In this document: one piece after another, positions 1-10,849 of the stretch
Numbering within the stretch: the stretch's first letter is position 1
Layout: every line of letters begins with the position of its first letter
Source: Procambarus clarkii
Taxonomy: Eukaryota > Arthropoda > Malacostraca > Decapoda > Cambaridae
Length of the DNA: 64,000 nucleotides
Assembly: GCF_040958095.1 (NCBI RefSeq)
Contig: NC_091217.1
Span: forward strand, 12,624,715-12,688,714
Reading direction: 5' to 3'
Made by a program: the position numbers and the translations under genes
Notes under the pieces: model-generated
Databases searched by the model: none
Seen by the model: the letters and a program-made list of their open reading frames with translations, nothing else
What the model was told of the DNA's origin: nothing

Positions 1-200
1 GACTACATGGAGATAAATGTCAACGCGGGAACACTGCTGCCAATGTACAAGGGACATGTACATTCCCTGTCTCTACTTCCACATCACAATCGACTTGAGA
101 ATGGTCCAGGACGGACCGATACGTCGTCGTCCCTTCACCTTCTAGTGTGTGGTCTGGTCAACATACTTTAGCCACGTTATTGTGACTCATCGCCTCCATG
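1..200 (+). repeat. Penelope-like element terminal region
   Basis: Repeat sequence whose diverged antisense copies recur at 6990-7115 and 7660-7760 and as a scrap near 58836-58880. It contains a perfect 5-bp hairpin (GGTCC-AGGAC-GGACC, 103-117) followed by GATACG; the 7.7-kb copy has GAAACG here. I assign it to a Penelope-like element because antisense copies lie close to a GIY-YIG endonuclease fragment at 10.4-10.8 kb. That assignment is inference. Confidence 0.45.
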
Positions 201-984
201 TACAAGGGATATACAATTATAAAACAATCAATTTGTTTACTTTTAATTTATGAGACCTTAAACAACTTGAAAATCTGGACTGGTGTTGTAAATTACATCG
301 CCTAGAGACTAGGTAGAACATACAACGTGTCTTGATCTGCATGCAAACCAAGTGCATGCAGACCAAGCAACTAAGTGACACATGCTTGAAGTCTAAGTGA
401 CATGCGTGAAGCCTAAGCGCATTCTTGAACCCCCCCCTTCCCCCCCCAAATCCCCCCGCCACTCTCTCACACTCTTAGTGATTACCGCCTGGTTTATGTT
501 CTTACTATCGCTTCAAGCTACGATTCCCATTCGAATGTCTTGTCACACAGGACTGACTCCTCATGTTTGAAGCATCGCCACCTTTTCTTTCCTGGGGACA
601 AAATGTCACGAATTACGATGAAATAAAACTGGGTCGATAAATATTTATTCAAATAATAATTTGTATTTTTTCAACTGTCTGTGACGGGAAAGTTGTTAAA
701 CTTAACGAGGGTCCCCCCCTCCCCCTCAGTCGCCCAACCAACTACTGGCCAATAGTGTTGAACCGTGTGACGTTGAACAGTATGGTAGCTATATTAATTA
801 GTAACTACCACTACCCCAAAGTGGCGTGTTACTGAGCAGTCCAGTTCGTATGTTGTCATCTCTGGCGACATAATTATGGCGCGCATTAATCCCGGTGATA
901 AAATTTTACACTAGATCAACGCTCCTACACTTCACGATTTCTTTATGCAAAATTATCAAACATTTATCTCTAGTTTATCTGTAG
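201..984. other. Intronic sequence, no gene seen
   Basis: AT-rich sequence inside the inferred vinculin intron 1. It holds short C-runs near 429-456 and 711-726 and no conserved open frame on either strand. Confidence 0.5.
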
Positions 985-1290
985 CTGATTTTGAAGTTCT
1001 AATCCCTATTCCCGGCCTGGGGCCAGGCTTGCCTTGTGATAACCTGATCGATTAGACTATTGCTTGGAGTGGCTCACAGGCCATCATATCCAGTACAACA
1101 CCGGTTGATCCTGCACTTCTTGTAGGAACTTGTTCAAGTCTCTCTCCAACACTTCCACTTGTGTTTCGGTAATATTTCTCACACCTGGAAGGAGGATATT
1201 GGAGAGCTATGGACTTCTGATGTGTTTTCTGATTGCGCCTATGGCAACTCCACCTTTCACTGGGACTATTCTGCATATCTTATGAGGGGC
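985..1290 (-). mobile_element. LINE C-terminal relic (CR1-like)
   Basis: Minus-strand translation, with stops and frame changes, gives the post-RT tail of a CR1-like ORF2: a segment like VRNITETQVEVLERDLNKFL, then QDQPVLYW and a SHSKQ-SNRSG motif. It aligns by eye with better preserved copies at 53310-53880 and 50030-50760 (IRNIAGTTMDIFKRKVNLFL, then PDQP). Only the 3' part is present, as expected for a 5'-truncated insertion. It is not functional. Confidence 0.6.
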
Positions 1291-2690
1291 TGGTGAGAGA
1301 CATGACTACCGTGTTCGTGGACTGGGCAGTAACAGTATCACCCATGACGCACGTCGCACCAAGCCCTAAGTCTAAGTTTCCATTAGTGTACATTACAAGT
1401 GTGTGTCTCTCTCCAAGGTTCAAAGCCAGACGCTCGCGGACTAGTCTCACCCAACTTTGCAAGGGAAATGATCTGGGGTACGGGGCAAACATAGGCTGGT
1501 CAGACTCGGCTCAAGTTAAACCGTAAAAAATATCAGCCTGCAACCCCTCTCCCTCCACAATTTTCAGTCTTAAATGAAATTGCGGACGTGAATTCCAGAG
1601 AGTTTACGATGCATTTTCACGATTTTCACGCATTCCCCTAATACAGGAATGGGGAACTTTTTTTCTGCCAAGGGCTATTTGATATTATATTCGCGGTCCA
1701 TACAAAATTATCAACTTAAAAATTGACCTGCTATAATACATTCCATTCTCCTGTTTAGATAGTAGTTTTTGTAACTGTGCACCATAGTACAAACATTGAC
1801 GTACTAAGCAATTAGATAGAAATTTGTTCTATTCACTTTATAGTTCAAAAAATGGAACTAAAATAGAAAATTATTCCTAGGCCTGGTGTAGCACACACAC
1901 GTACTAAATTAGGCCTCAGATATCGTGTATTAGGCCTAGGAAGGTTAGTTTATTTTGTCTTTGCAACACAAGTAAAAAGTAGTTTTCCGGTTTGTCCAAA
2001 TTCAACTACTTTAGTAGTTGTAATAATCCAGATTTCTACTTTATAATTGCGTTGTATGTCGGTATATGTACTGTGGTCCTCATCCTTGTTATAAGTACTA
2101 CCAAAACAAGAACATGGGCTGTATATTAGGTCAAACAATTAGTTAACTCGCCCCTAATGTGATCTGAACTACTGCTCTCTTATGAGGCGTGAGATGTTAC
2201 CTGCTGCTGCTGCTGGCCACTACTTGTCCAGGTTTGCGTCGGTCAGTCTGGCGCGCAGTCGACTCTTTGCGATGTTAAGTTTTGGAAAGCAATAAGCTCG
2301 CAGCAGTAAGTTGTTCCGAACACACATTTCAATGCATGTCTCATCAAAGTTGGAAATTCATCATTCCTTATGTAACGTTTATAGAACTCTTTGTTGTTCC
2401 CAGGTTGCTAGGTTGTTATACCTAGCTTTCATCACCGCTTTGCAGCTAAATGATGTGGTTCCCTAGGTTATCAGGCACATAAGCTTTCACATTGAACGGT
2501 GCAACAAAGATGTTCAATTCCATTTGTTTACTTTTCACGTTTTGGAAGCTTTAATTAAATGCTTCAAGTCGGTCTCGCACATTCACAGGCATATACAAGT
2601 GTCGTAGAGGCTTTTGTCCTTCCAGAATGGGGAAATGCACCATGTTAATCCTTTCCACTTTCCACAGTGCAACTGGAAAGGAATAACACG
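1291..2690. other. Intronic sequence, no gene seen
   Basis: Overlapping short open frames on both strands at 1280-1526 show no recognisable domain. The rest is AT-rich unique-looking sequence. Confidence 0.45.
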
Positions 2691-2805
2691 GTTCACCCCC
2701 CCCCCCCCCGGAGCGTGGGAATGTGGGGTGTGAAGTATCAACCCCCCAGAGTTAAATGAGTGAAAGTGGGGAGCCAGCCCCCCCCCCCCCCCCCACTTTC
2801 CCCAC
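2691..2805. repeat. Paired poly-C tracts
   Basis: Two long C runs, around 2696-2709 and 2779-2795, flank GGAGCGTGGGAATGTGGGG-type sequence and related G-rich words. They look like homopolymer expansions in a short degenerate repeat. Run length is prone to sequencing error. Confidence 0.7.
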
Positions 2806-2944
2806 TCAGAGCGCGTACAGTATGTCAGCCCGTTCTCGGGAGCATTCCCAACATTTTTTTTAATACATTTAGGTACATGTGCATTTGTGCAGGTACCCTA
2901 GACTATATGAAGGGGAGTACAGTGTCAAACTAGGTACGTGATGC

Positions 2945-3290
2945 TAAAATCCCCATCACACAGGATGGTTAGTCATACAGAGGCATGTGATAAGTAATCT
3001 GCACTGGCGAACTCTGTGTGCATTATGAGGATATCATCATGAACACAAGAGTGAATAAAGTAACTGCAAAGCTCCAGGTACCTCATGCCAATGGGTCTAA
3101 TAACTGGGCATTCAATAATGTAGTGTGGGAGATCATGTCCCAGTTCCTGCTCACAGAATTTGCACCTGGAGTGCTCAGGATTGGGAGATCTATCACCTGT
3201 AGCCACCTGTCACAGGGGCACGGTAACCCAACCTGATCCTGGCAACTACTGTGTCGCACAGTCTGGTACATGTTTTGTGCTGCCTATAAA
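2945..3290 (-). mobile_element. LINE C-terminal zinc-finger relic
   Basis: A minus-strand frame of about 77 codons (3206 to 2973) contains CKFCEQELGHDLPHYIIECP, a CxxC...H...C finger. This is typical of the end of ORF2 in RNase H-carrying LINEs (I/R1/Jockey type). The same finger occurs at 8000-8110 and 31400-31480. A second minus frame (3271 to 3083) covers the preceding part, so the copy is frameshifted. Confidence 0.6.
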
Positions 3291-3391
3291 TATAGGTTTC
3301 AGATCTGAACAAGCACATCAAGCCTTACGTTAACACAAAATCAAGGTTTGCAGATTCCAGATTTCGCCGACGAGGGCGATTCAGTTATGGT

Positions 3392-3530
3392 GCTCTCTTG
3401 TTTCCCTCTTTTACATGCCCATCTGGCCTGAATGGCTCTCTTGTTCCCCTCTTTTACATGCCCATCTGGCCTGAATGGCTCTCTTGTTCCCCTCTTTTAC
3501 ATGCCCATCTGGCCTGAATGGCTCTCGTGC
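3392..3530 (+). repeat. 43-bp tandem repeat, three units
   Basis: A 43-bp unit beginning GCTCTCTTGTTCCCCTC and including ACATGCCCATCTGGCCTG is repeated three times at a constant 43-bp step (starts at 3392, 3435, 3478) plus a partial fourth. The last two full units are nearly identical, which suggests recent expansion. Confidence 0.85.
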
Positions 3531-4019
3531 TCATACAATCTCTACATTCTTTTTCGTGAAGCGGAAGCCCGATTGGCATTTCCCACGCACCTCCACTGTT
3601 TGATGTGGTGGGTAGCTGCTGCTGCCGCATTCCACACATACATCATGTCCACACTTATCGCAGCTATTTTGAGCATGCGGCCCAGAGGGTGCCAGCGGTG
3701 TGGGGCTCACAGGTACCTATGATTCCTCTTGATGTGGCAATAAATAAAATATCTTTCACATTACAAGAATCTTACCTAAACGCCTTCGTGTGAGAGGCTA
3801 CTCTCTCAACCTGGCTCAAGGTCACAGTTCCATGATATTCACTAGATCAGTCAGACTGTTGTAATGCACTAGAGGAAAGATCTGCTTGATTAATTTAGGT
3901 ACCTTTTATATGAAATGGTGTACTACCTCACGAACAATTCGATATTTGTTCCCAACATATTCTTTATTCTGTGACAAAGGTTGACAAGCTTCGACCTGTT
4001 ATAATATAGCCAATTCTCC

Positions 4020-4300
4020 GAGTGGGCATTACCACCGAGTAGGGCCTGACAGCTGAGAAGACAGTGCTTCGGATTCGTAGTCCTAAGGTTCCGAGTTCGA
4101 TCCCCGGTGGAGGCAGAAACAAATGGGCAGTTTCTTTCACCCTGATGCCCTTGTTACCTAGCAGTAAATAGGTACCTGGGAGTTAGACAGCTGGTACGAG
4201 CTGCTTGCTGGGGGTGTGGAAAAAAAGCGGCAGCCTGGTCGAGGACCGGGCCGTGGGGACGCTAAGTCCCGAAATCATCTTAAGATAACCTCAAGACTAC
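4020..4300 (+). mobile_element. tRNA-derived SINE, family A
   Basis: The head has a pol III B-box-like GTTCGATCCCC (4097-4107). Then come GGCAGAAACAAATGGGCAG, TTTCTTTCACCCTGATG, CTAGCAGTAAATAGGTACC and GGGAGTTAGACAGC, and a 3' part ending near CTTAAGATAACCTC. This is the best preserved copy. Others lie at 11560-11790, 14330-14440, 15690-15905, 17630-17880, 36990-37190, 58881-59140, and as a head at the right edge. The tRNA origin is inferred from the B box and position. Confidence 0.8.
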
Positions 4301-6989
4301 CACGAAGGAACACCCTTTCTCTGCTCAAACCACCTGGATGGCTATTGAAGTATTTGTAAGTCTCCATGTAAACTAGGATGTGAACCTTTGTCCTAAACAG
4401 TGAATATTGTCAAGTTATAACTTTATTGTATAGTAAATCATTGTTTTAAAATATAAAGGGCATATGCTGAACACGTTTTCTTTGACAGTCTGAAAAATTA
4501 GGTATTCTGTAAACGAAATCTTGGGGTACACTCAAATAGTTTTAGAATGCCATATTTCCAATTTTTTCAATAATGCACTTAATATAACCAAACAAAATGA
4601 AACTTAACCTAACCAAACTTTAAGTTAAATTAACCTTAACCTAACAACGGACAATAGAGATTAGCACTAATTACGTAGTTTTGAATAATTACCTCCACGG
4701 GAACTCCTCCCTGAAGACAGAGTGTATAATAAATTATTATTGTGATTATACCATTCCAAAGTTTCTGCATGACTTGTGCTTGCCACATTTTTTAAATATG
4801 ATCCGAGCGTGGATTATAAACTTATGAAAGTATGTTTCCTGTGAAAAATATACCGGTAGGTTATCTTGTCTACGACCCAGAGTGTATAGTCAGTGTGTTA
4901 TGAGAAATATATGAACACATAGATAGAGGAAACTGCAAAAAGCCTATTCGCCTATGCGAGGCGTCTCCTATTTATGCAGAAACTCTTTGTCTATCCAATA
5001 TTTGAAAAAATTCCGCGATCACAAGTCAATTATATTGCCCGGTAATTTGTTTCATAAATCTACAACCCTATTTCTAAACCCCAGTAGTTTAGACTTTTAA
5101 AATATACTCAAACGAACGGTTTCTGTGGACTTTTCTAGCCATATTTGGCTTTGAAGGTAGATGCGAACTTCGTACGATACTCTACTGGAGAGAGTATCGT
5201 ACTCTCAAGTGCTAGAGCAAATAAAAGCGATGCAAAAACTAGTTTGAAAGTTTTTCACACTTTCTTGTCTTCAAGACAATGCAAGAGTATTGAGATATAT
5301 TAACAAAAGGTAATAAGGAATGACATTTAATAAGCGAGGCTTCTAGTCGTCACCACCCACTGTTTAAGGTGAACTGGGTCAGTTACCTTGCAATGCAGCA
5401 GGAGAATGCATTATAAACCCACAAGCAGCGATACAGGATATGTTTCAGGATAACGTTGGAGGTGCGGGTGGCCCCGTACCTCCCCCCATTCCCACCTGCA
5501 ACGCCCGATAACACTGCGGACACCCACCTTTGTCCACCACACTCTCCACCTCAACAGACTTAACTCCTCACTTGTCCGATAACCTGTGACCACGGGACTA
5601 TTCAATCCCTTACTTTTATTTCGTTAATGTTCTCTCATCTGCAGACTTTTTATATAAAGGCATGTAAAAAAAATCGCGGAATATAGAGAACACCATAAAT
5701 GGTGTTCAATAAATGTCATTGTGAACTTCATTCATAATGATGTACTGCCAGGAATCTTGGCGAAGTATCCAAAATTTGCTGACTGTAGGTGCAGCCTGCA
5801 CATGATTGTGAAGCTGCCACCCACTCAACTGGGTGGGTGTGGAGAGGTCACCTTGTATAGACTTGCGAGCCTCTTATTGAATCACTTGTGATATAAAAAG
5901 ATTGTTAATATATATGTATTTGTGCACACATTATATATATTATATTGTTTATATATATGGGGGGTGCATAATAAATGAAATTAAATGCATAACACATCAA
6001 CCCAGCCGACAATACTACCCCACCTCTAAGCTTGAGCCCCTGCTCTTCTGAAAGGGACAGGAGCCTACTTCCCCGCAAAAAATATAAGTGATACGTAGGT
6101 AGGCAGCTGATAGTATGGCGGGAGAGGTCACAGATCAGTACACATCCAAAATATGTTCCTCGCAGAAAGTTGGTTATTTGGTATATCCGGATACTGAAGC
6201 AGTGATTCTCGGGTTAAATGATTCCTGCACCACATTTTTTAATGCAAAATCGCATTTTATCTTTTACATAAATACTTTGGTGGTTAGTTAGCCCATCCAC
6301 ACTGCTAAACCTACCAAAATACAACCCAAATTAAACAAATCAAACCCAGCAAAGCCGTAAACAAAATATAGCCAAATCTAAACTTGACCACATCCTAGCC
6401 CAACCAAACCCAAACCCGAATATATGGTAATTATGAGGAAACTCAAAACCAGACCTCCGATGTGACCCAAGACCCCGGCGTGATCCAAACCCCCAACCAA
6501 AAACCTAACCCAAAACATAACCTAAAACTAAAGCTAAACTAAAACTAAACATGCAACCTAAAACCAAGCCTAAAATTAAACCTAAAGCAAACCTAATCCA
6601 TTTTGTACAGATATATTAAGCATCTTATTAATGCATACCTATTATGCCGTTTCATCCATTTGTATTCATCAATCGCATCCCCCCCCCCTAATTTTTCACC
6701 TTTCTAGAGTATGTAAGTTAAGGTTACTTAATCTCTATTCATAAAAGAAATTTAAGGTTCCCGGAATTAGCTCTCACTCTTTGCACTTTGTAAAGAATTA
6801 TGTCATTTTACAGTATGGTGCCCAAAACCAAACTGCATAATCTTAATAGAGTCAAAAAGGGAAGTTGAAGAGTAACATTAGGGGTCTCATTAACCACACT
6901 TGTTATTAATACAAGTATTGTATGCATACGATGAGTCATTGTGACCGAGTCACAAGGAGCTGCACAGTGGTGCTGTGAGCTCCTGCTGC
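4301..6989. other. Intronic sequence, no gene; CCTAAA-rich stretch
   Basis: No conserved frame. From about 6290 to 6600 the sequence is a degenerate array of CCTAAA/AACCTAAA/ACCCAAA words, and 4590-4655 has TTAACCTAACC words. These resemble decayed telomere-type repeats (arthropod TTAGG, CCTAA on this strand), but phasing is too poor to call an interstitial telomeric array. Confidence 0.4.
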
Positions 6990-7115
6990 ATGCATCAGTC
7001 TTCATGTTGCCCTTTCAGTACTGAGGCTCTCATAGCAGAGAGAGATGCAGATGCAGACGATGAGTCACAATACGTGATTTAAGATATGAGGACTAAACCA
7101 CACACCAGAAGCTCA
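6990..7115 (-). repeat. Penelope-like element terminal fragment
   Basis: GACGATGAGTCACAATACGT (7058-7077) and CCACACACCAGAAG (7098-7111) match, in antisense, the right-hand part of the repeat at 1-200 (around 145-195). The hairpin part of the repeat is missing here. Confidence 0.45.
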
Positions 7116-7179
7116 TGGAGTGGCCTATATAAGTCCTGGAGAACAGACTCTTCAGTGACCATTTGGTCACTACTTGGTC

Positions 7180-7334
7180 CGGGAGACATCTCCCGTCACG
7201 CAGGGTGCAGTCGCGCCTCCACAGATCTCCAGTATCAGCTCTTGATACTGGTAATGGCTCAAAAGGGCCACCACTTAACGAGCAATTCATGCCCGTGCCA
7301 CCTTTTAGGTGGCTTCATCTTCATCAATCAATTC
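7180..7334 (+). repeat. Multi-hairpin repeat, unit 1
   Basis: First of three neighbouring ~150-bp units. It folds as consecutive stem-loops: GGGAGA/TCTCCC, a degraded GGTGC/GCGCC, CCAGTATCA/TGATACTGG, TGGC/GCCA, a degraded CGGGC/GCCCG, and GCCACC/GGTGGC. There is no open frame of note and no tRNA-like promoter box. Confidence 0.8.
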
Positions 7335-7348
7335 AATCTGTTTAAATC

Positions 7349-7494
7349 ACGGAAAACATCTTCCGTCACGCAGGGTGCAGTCGCACCTCCACAGATCTCC
7401 AGTATCATCTATTGATACTGGTGATGGCTCAAAAGGGCCACCACTTACGAGCTATTCATGCCCGTGCCACCTTTTGGGTGGCTTCATCTTCATA
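7349..7494 (+). repeat. Multi-hairpin repeat, unit 2
   Basis: Second unit, same order of stem-loops. In the first stem, CGGGAGA/TCTCCCG has become CGGAAAA/TCTTCCG. One change pair (G4 to A, C13 to T) keeps the base pair, while G6 to A breaks one. The third stem keeps its 9-bp arms (CCAGTATCA/TGATACTGG) with only the loop altered. Confidence 0.8.
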
Positions 7495-7506
7495 ACACAT
7501 TCACAA

Positions 7507-7655
7507 GGGAGACATCTCCCGCCATGCAGGGTGCATTCGCACCTCCACAGATCTCCAGTATCAGCTCTTGATACTGGTAATGGCTCAAAAGTGCCACCAC
7601 TTACGGGCTATTCATGCCCGTGCCACCTTTTGGGTGGCTTAATCTTCATCATCAT
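7507..7655 (+). repeat. Multi-hairpin repeat, unit 3
   Basis: The unit with the fullest set of stems: GGGAGA-CA-TCTCCC; GGTGC-ATTC-GCACC; CCAGTATCA-GCTCT-TGATACTGG; TGGC-TCAAAAGT-GCCA; ACGGGC-TATTCAT-GCCCGT; GCCACC-TTTTG-GGTGGC. It ends in CTTAATCTTC and a pure (ATC)n run to about 7668. A solo copy sits at 22484-22635, with antisense fragments at 7752-7790 and 10131-10180. Confidence 0.85.
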
Positions 7656-7659
7656 CATC

Positions 7660-7751
7660 ATCATCACACACCAGAAAATGAGATGACGTTTCAGTCCGTC
7701 CTGGACTATTATAAAGTCGATTGTGATGAAATGACATTGATTGCTTGAAGA
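7660..7751 (-). repeat. Penelope-like element terminal region, antisense
   Basis: Antisense copy of the repeat at 1-200. The hairpin at 7693-7707 reads AGTCC-AGGAC-GGACT on the minus strand, followed by GAAACGTC. Compared with GGTCC/GGACC in the first copy, both sides of the outer base pair changed together (G-C to A-T), so the stem is kept. Confidence 0.5.
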
Positions 7752-7790
7752 AGATTAAGCCACCCAAGAGGTGGCACGGGCATGAATAAG
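7752..7790 (-). repeat. Multi-hairpin repeat fragment, left flank of LINE
   Basis: GATTAAGCCACCCAAGAGG and CACGGGCATGAATA are the last two stems of the multi-hairpin unit in antisense. An equivalent fragment in the same orientation lies at 10131-10180, so the LINE between them (7790-10120) is bracketed by direct copies. Confidence 0.7.
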
Positions 7791-10120
7791 TGGTAGATTT
7801 TTTTTACTTAGTAAATGTATACTGTAAGCTGAGGTCGCATTTAATCGTCAGGCTGCTATCGCGGGGGAGGATACTGCTTGACAGTATTTATGAAGGTGTC
7901 CAGCTGCTGGAGACCTTTTTTGACCAGAAGAGTGGCAATGTTGATGACTTCAGGGTGGTTACTGCAAGATTCAGGGACTCTTAAAGCTCTTCTAAGGTGG
8001 TTGGTTGCTTCACATTCCAGGAGATAGTGAAGTAGTGCCTTTTCTGTGACTGTTTGACAGAAGATGCATTCCCTCTCTTTGGGTTCACCAATCTCCCAGT
8101 TGTATCTGTAACCTAGACGTAGTATATATAACCGAACTGCTATTTCCCTGTGGATTCCATTGGGATGTTTAACCTTTCTAATTTGGTGGCCTCAAGCTAC
8201 CATATTGAAGAGGGCAAACTTTCTGCTATTCTCTGGTGCAGATGGGCTTTGTTGAGGTGTGATAGTTTTTTGGTGATGATTTTTATGTACTCTGGGCTGA
8301 GTAAGATTGTTTTATGTATCACTGGATGACGAGTTGCCAATTTAGCAATTTCATCGGCTTTCTCATTTGATGGGATTCCAATATGGGATGGGATCCAATT
8401 TATGGTTATGTTGAGTCTTTTCGCATTTGATCCAAACTGGCAGAATGTTACTCTTGTTTTTATTCTCTAACACTCTTCTCCAGAGTGGAAAAAACCCAGT
8501 CTCGTTAGAGGTGCTAACTACTGCTCCAAGATAAAAAAAAATGGTGGTGAATTATTTCCACGTTGCCTTTCCATTGTTTTTTTTTCATAATATTTGAAGT
8601 GCAGCTTTTGCATTGCATTTTGAGTGTTTTGTGCAATAACATATGAGAATGCCTGTTGTATGGCAAACAGCTCAGTTTGGGTTGATGATACTAGTCCTCC
8701 CAGTCTCCAATATGCCTGTTCGCTGGCCGTGCAAAGAGCAGCGCCAGCACTCTCATATTCTGTGTCAACCGCTCCGTTTGTGAAGATGTGGCTGGCTCCT
8801 GCTACTGCAATGCTGCACATAAGCTTTTCTATAATGCGCCTTAGGATTGTTGGATCATAGGCAGCCTTTTTCATCGGAAGACCGTCTATTATTATTTTGA
8901 AGGTAGGCTCCTCTCACGGTACGGTGGGGAACAGGTGTAGTTTGGGTGTGGTTGATCACCAAATCTATCAAGAATCGTGCTTTTTAATTGTAGCCTGATT
9001 AGGACTTCTCCCGCTCTGGCAGCCCAAGAGATTTCGTTATTTTGGCAAAGTCCAACCACCAAGACCTGTCGTGCTGAGAGTGGATCAGGGAAAATAATTA
9101 TCTTTCTGGTAATCATAGCTGTTCTTTGAGATATTCTTTCTTGACGAGAGGAAAACCCGTTTCCAGTCTTAAGTTTTAAGTCTAGTCCACAAGGGGCTCC
9201 CAGGGCTCCAAAGTATTGGAGAGGACAATGCTCTCATAGCATTGTTTTGAGCTACTTCAAGCTTTTTCCACTGTTGTTGTGATAGGCTTGTGAGTGTAGG
9301 TGCTGGATAGTCGATCACGGATCTGACTGCCTGTACATAATATGTGCGAAGGACTTGCAGATTGGCTCTTCCAGAGAGGGAGGTTAGCGACCTGAGGATT
9401 GCCATCCTGGCCACAGTTCTCTCTGTCAAGTGACCTCAGCATTAAAAATATTTTCTCCAGGATTATTCCTAGATACTGATAAGTGTCCATTTAGTCAATT
9501 GGTTGACCTTGTACTGTGAGGTGGATGTTGGGCTTCACTATTTTTATGGGCATGGTTTTGGTCTTGGTGGGGTTGTTTGATACCAATCTGCTTTGCCTCT
9601 TCACTGATGCAGTCTAAGCATTTGGGTGCAAAGCGCGCCGCATCCCTTCCTTTTGTGATGATGACAAAGTCGTCCGCGTAGTTTAGCAGCCTACAGTGTT
9701 GTGGGAGTTTCAGCCTCATTCTTTTTATTAAACAGTTAAAGAGACGGATGCTGAGAATGCCTCCTTGCGGTGTACTATTTTCATGTCTTTAGTATTCAGG
9801 GACTGTGGCCATGAAGTTTCACTCTTGCTTCTCTGTTTATGACAGTTTTTGGTCCAGGAGAGCAGAGAATAGCTGGGGCGCTAGTCAGTTCAAAAGCTTT
9901 CTCGAGGTCAAGGAATATCAGCATTCCTGGTCTGTCATTCAAGTGGGCTAGCAGAGTTGTAATACATTGCACTGTGCCGCCAACTTTTCTATAGGCATAC
10001 ATGTCCTGGCGAAGTTTAGGCATTTTCCACTCAAGTCTGTTGAGTACCATTCTGTCAGCCGTCTTGGCTGCAGAGCTTTGAGGGAGATGGGCCTTAGATT
10101 AGCTGGATCTTTATGAGATG
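7790..10120 (-). mobile_element. LINE relic with RT, RNase H and zinc finger
   Basis: Degenerate ORF2 of an RNase H-carrying non-LTR retrotransposon, 5'-truncated inside the RT. In minus-strand order: KDPANLRPISL near 10120; the palm segment ending LDLEKAFE near 9890; NYADDFVII with the catalytic YADD near 9660-9690; a thumb segment with YYVQAVRSVIDY (9430-9170); an RNase H region with VSSTQTELFAIQQAF (8874-8560); and a C-terminal finger CIFCQTVTEKALLHYLLEC (about 8110-8000). Many frameshifts and stops separate these, so it is dead. The RT plus RNase H plus CxxC finger order is characteristic of the I/R1/Jockey range; the exact clade is not resolved. Confidence 0.8.
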
Positions 10121-10130
10121 AGATTGATTG

Positions 10131-10180
10131 ATGAAGATTAAGCCACCCAAGAGATGACACGGGCATGAATAGCCCGTATG
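10131..10180 (-). repeat. Multi-hairpin repeat fragment, right flank of LINE
   Basis: GATTAAGCCACCCAAGAGA followed by CGGGCATGAATAGCCCG, whose last part is an intact stem (CGGGC-ATGAATA-GCCCG). It repeats the fragment at 7752-7790 in the same orientation on the other side of the LINE. Confidence 0.7.
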
Positions 10181-10229
10181 AGATGAGGGAGGTACGGGCA
10201 TTAAGGCAAGAGAGGTAAAGAGGAGGAAA

Positions 10230-10800
10230 TCTTAGAGGAAGGCAAGAGCAAGACAAAAAGTGTGGATGGGATAGGTGTAATAAAGGGTGTAAAGGGGGGT
10301 AATAATATATGTAAGAATGGGAACGTGAGAAGAGAGAAAAAAAGGATGGGTAGGCTTATGTTAGGTCACGTTTGTTAGAAAATTTAGAACAGTAAGTACT
10401 GTGAAAGGGAAGAGTCAAGAGCAACAAAGCCAGGACTAAGGTTCTTGTTGGGTAGGTTGTGTATCGGAACCTATTTGACAAGACGGGCGTCTGTGTAGAG
10501 GCAAGAAAGATTATTTTAGAAGACGACCAATTAATATGATTAGAATCTCTAACATGACAGAAAAGAGCACTGTTTGTGTCTGGAAACTTAACACTTCTTT
10601 TGTGTTCCTTAAGTTTGTCATTTAGTGTACGGCCAGTTTCCCCAAAGTATTGGAGAGGACAAGAACAGGAAATAGAGTAGACACCAGCAGAATTAGAAGG
10701 AGCAGCAGCAATGTCAGCAATGTGAACCAGATTGTTACAAAGTGTTAGTTTGTCGAATGACGAGCTTTAGGTCGAGATTTTCTTGTGTGGGGTTTAGTCT
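10230..10800 (-). mobile_element. Penelope-like element, GIY-YIG endonuclease part
   Basis: Minus-strand translation of 10690 to about 10480 gives GVYSISCSCPLQYFGETGRT, then LNDKLKEHKRSVKF and later ALFCHVRDSNHINW. GVY and YFG are the paired core strands of a GIY-YIG nuclease, with the catalytic arginine of GETGRT and the glutamate-containing helix after it. This nuclease follows the RT in EN-plus Penelope-like elements. After about 80 residues the frame breaks and continues as NLSPGFVALDSSLSQYLLF. The RT is not adjacent, so this is a 3' fragment. The plus-strand tail to 10230 is A/G-rich (C/T-rich in the element), with no further domain. Confidence 0.8.
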
Positions 10801-10849
10801 TCACAAATATATTATTTGCCTTACTTCAAATGTTTGTACTGTACATTAG

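Noticed and set aside
95..130. Functional hammerhead ribozyme
   Set aside because: The stem II-like hairpin and a GATAC/GAAAC box are present, but the essential CUGANGA core is not, in either copy.
6290..6600. Interstitial telomeric array
   Set aside because: Words like CCTAAA and AACCTAA are frequent but not in register and not the arthropod TTAGG unit. At most a decayed low-complexity stretch.
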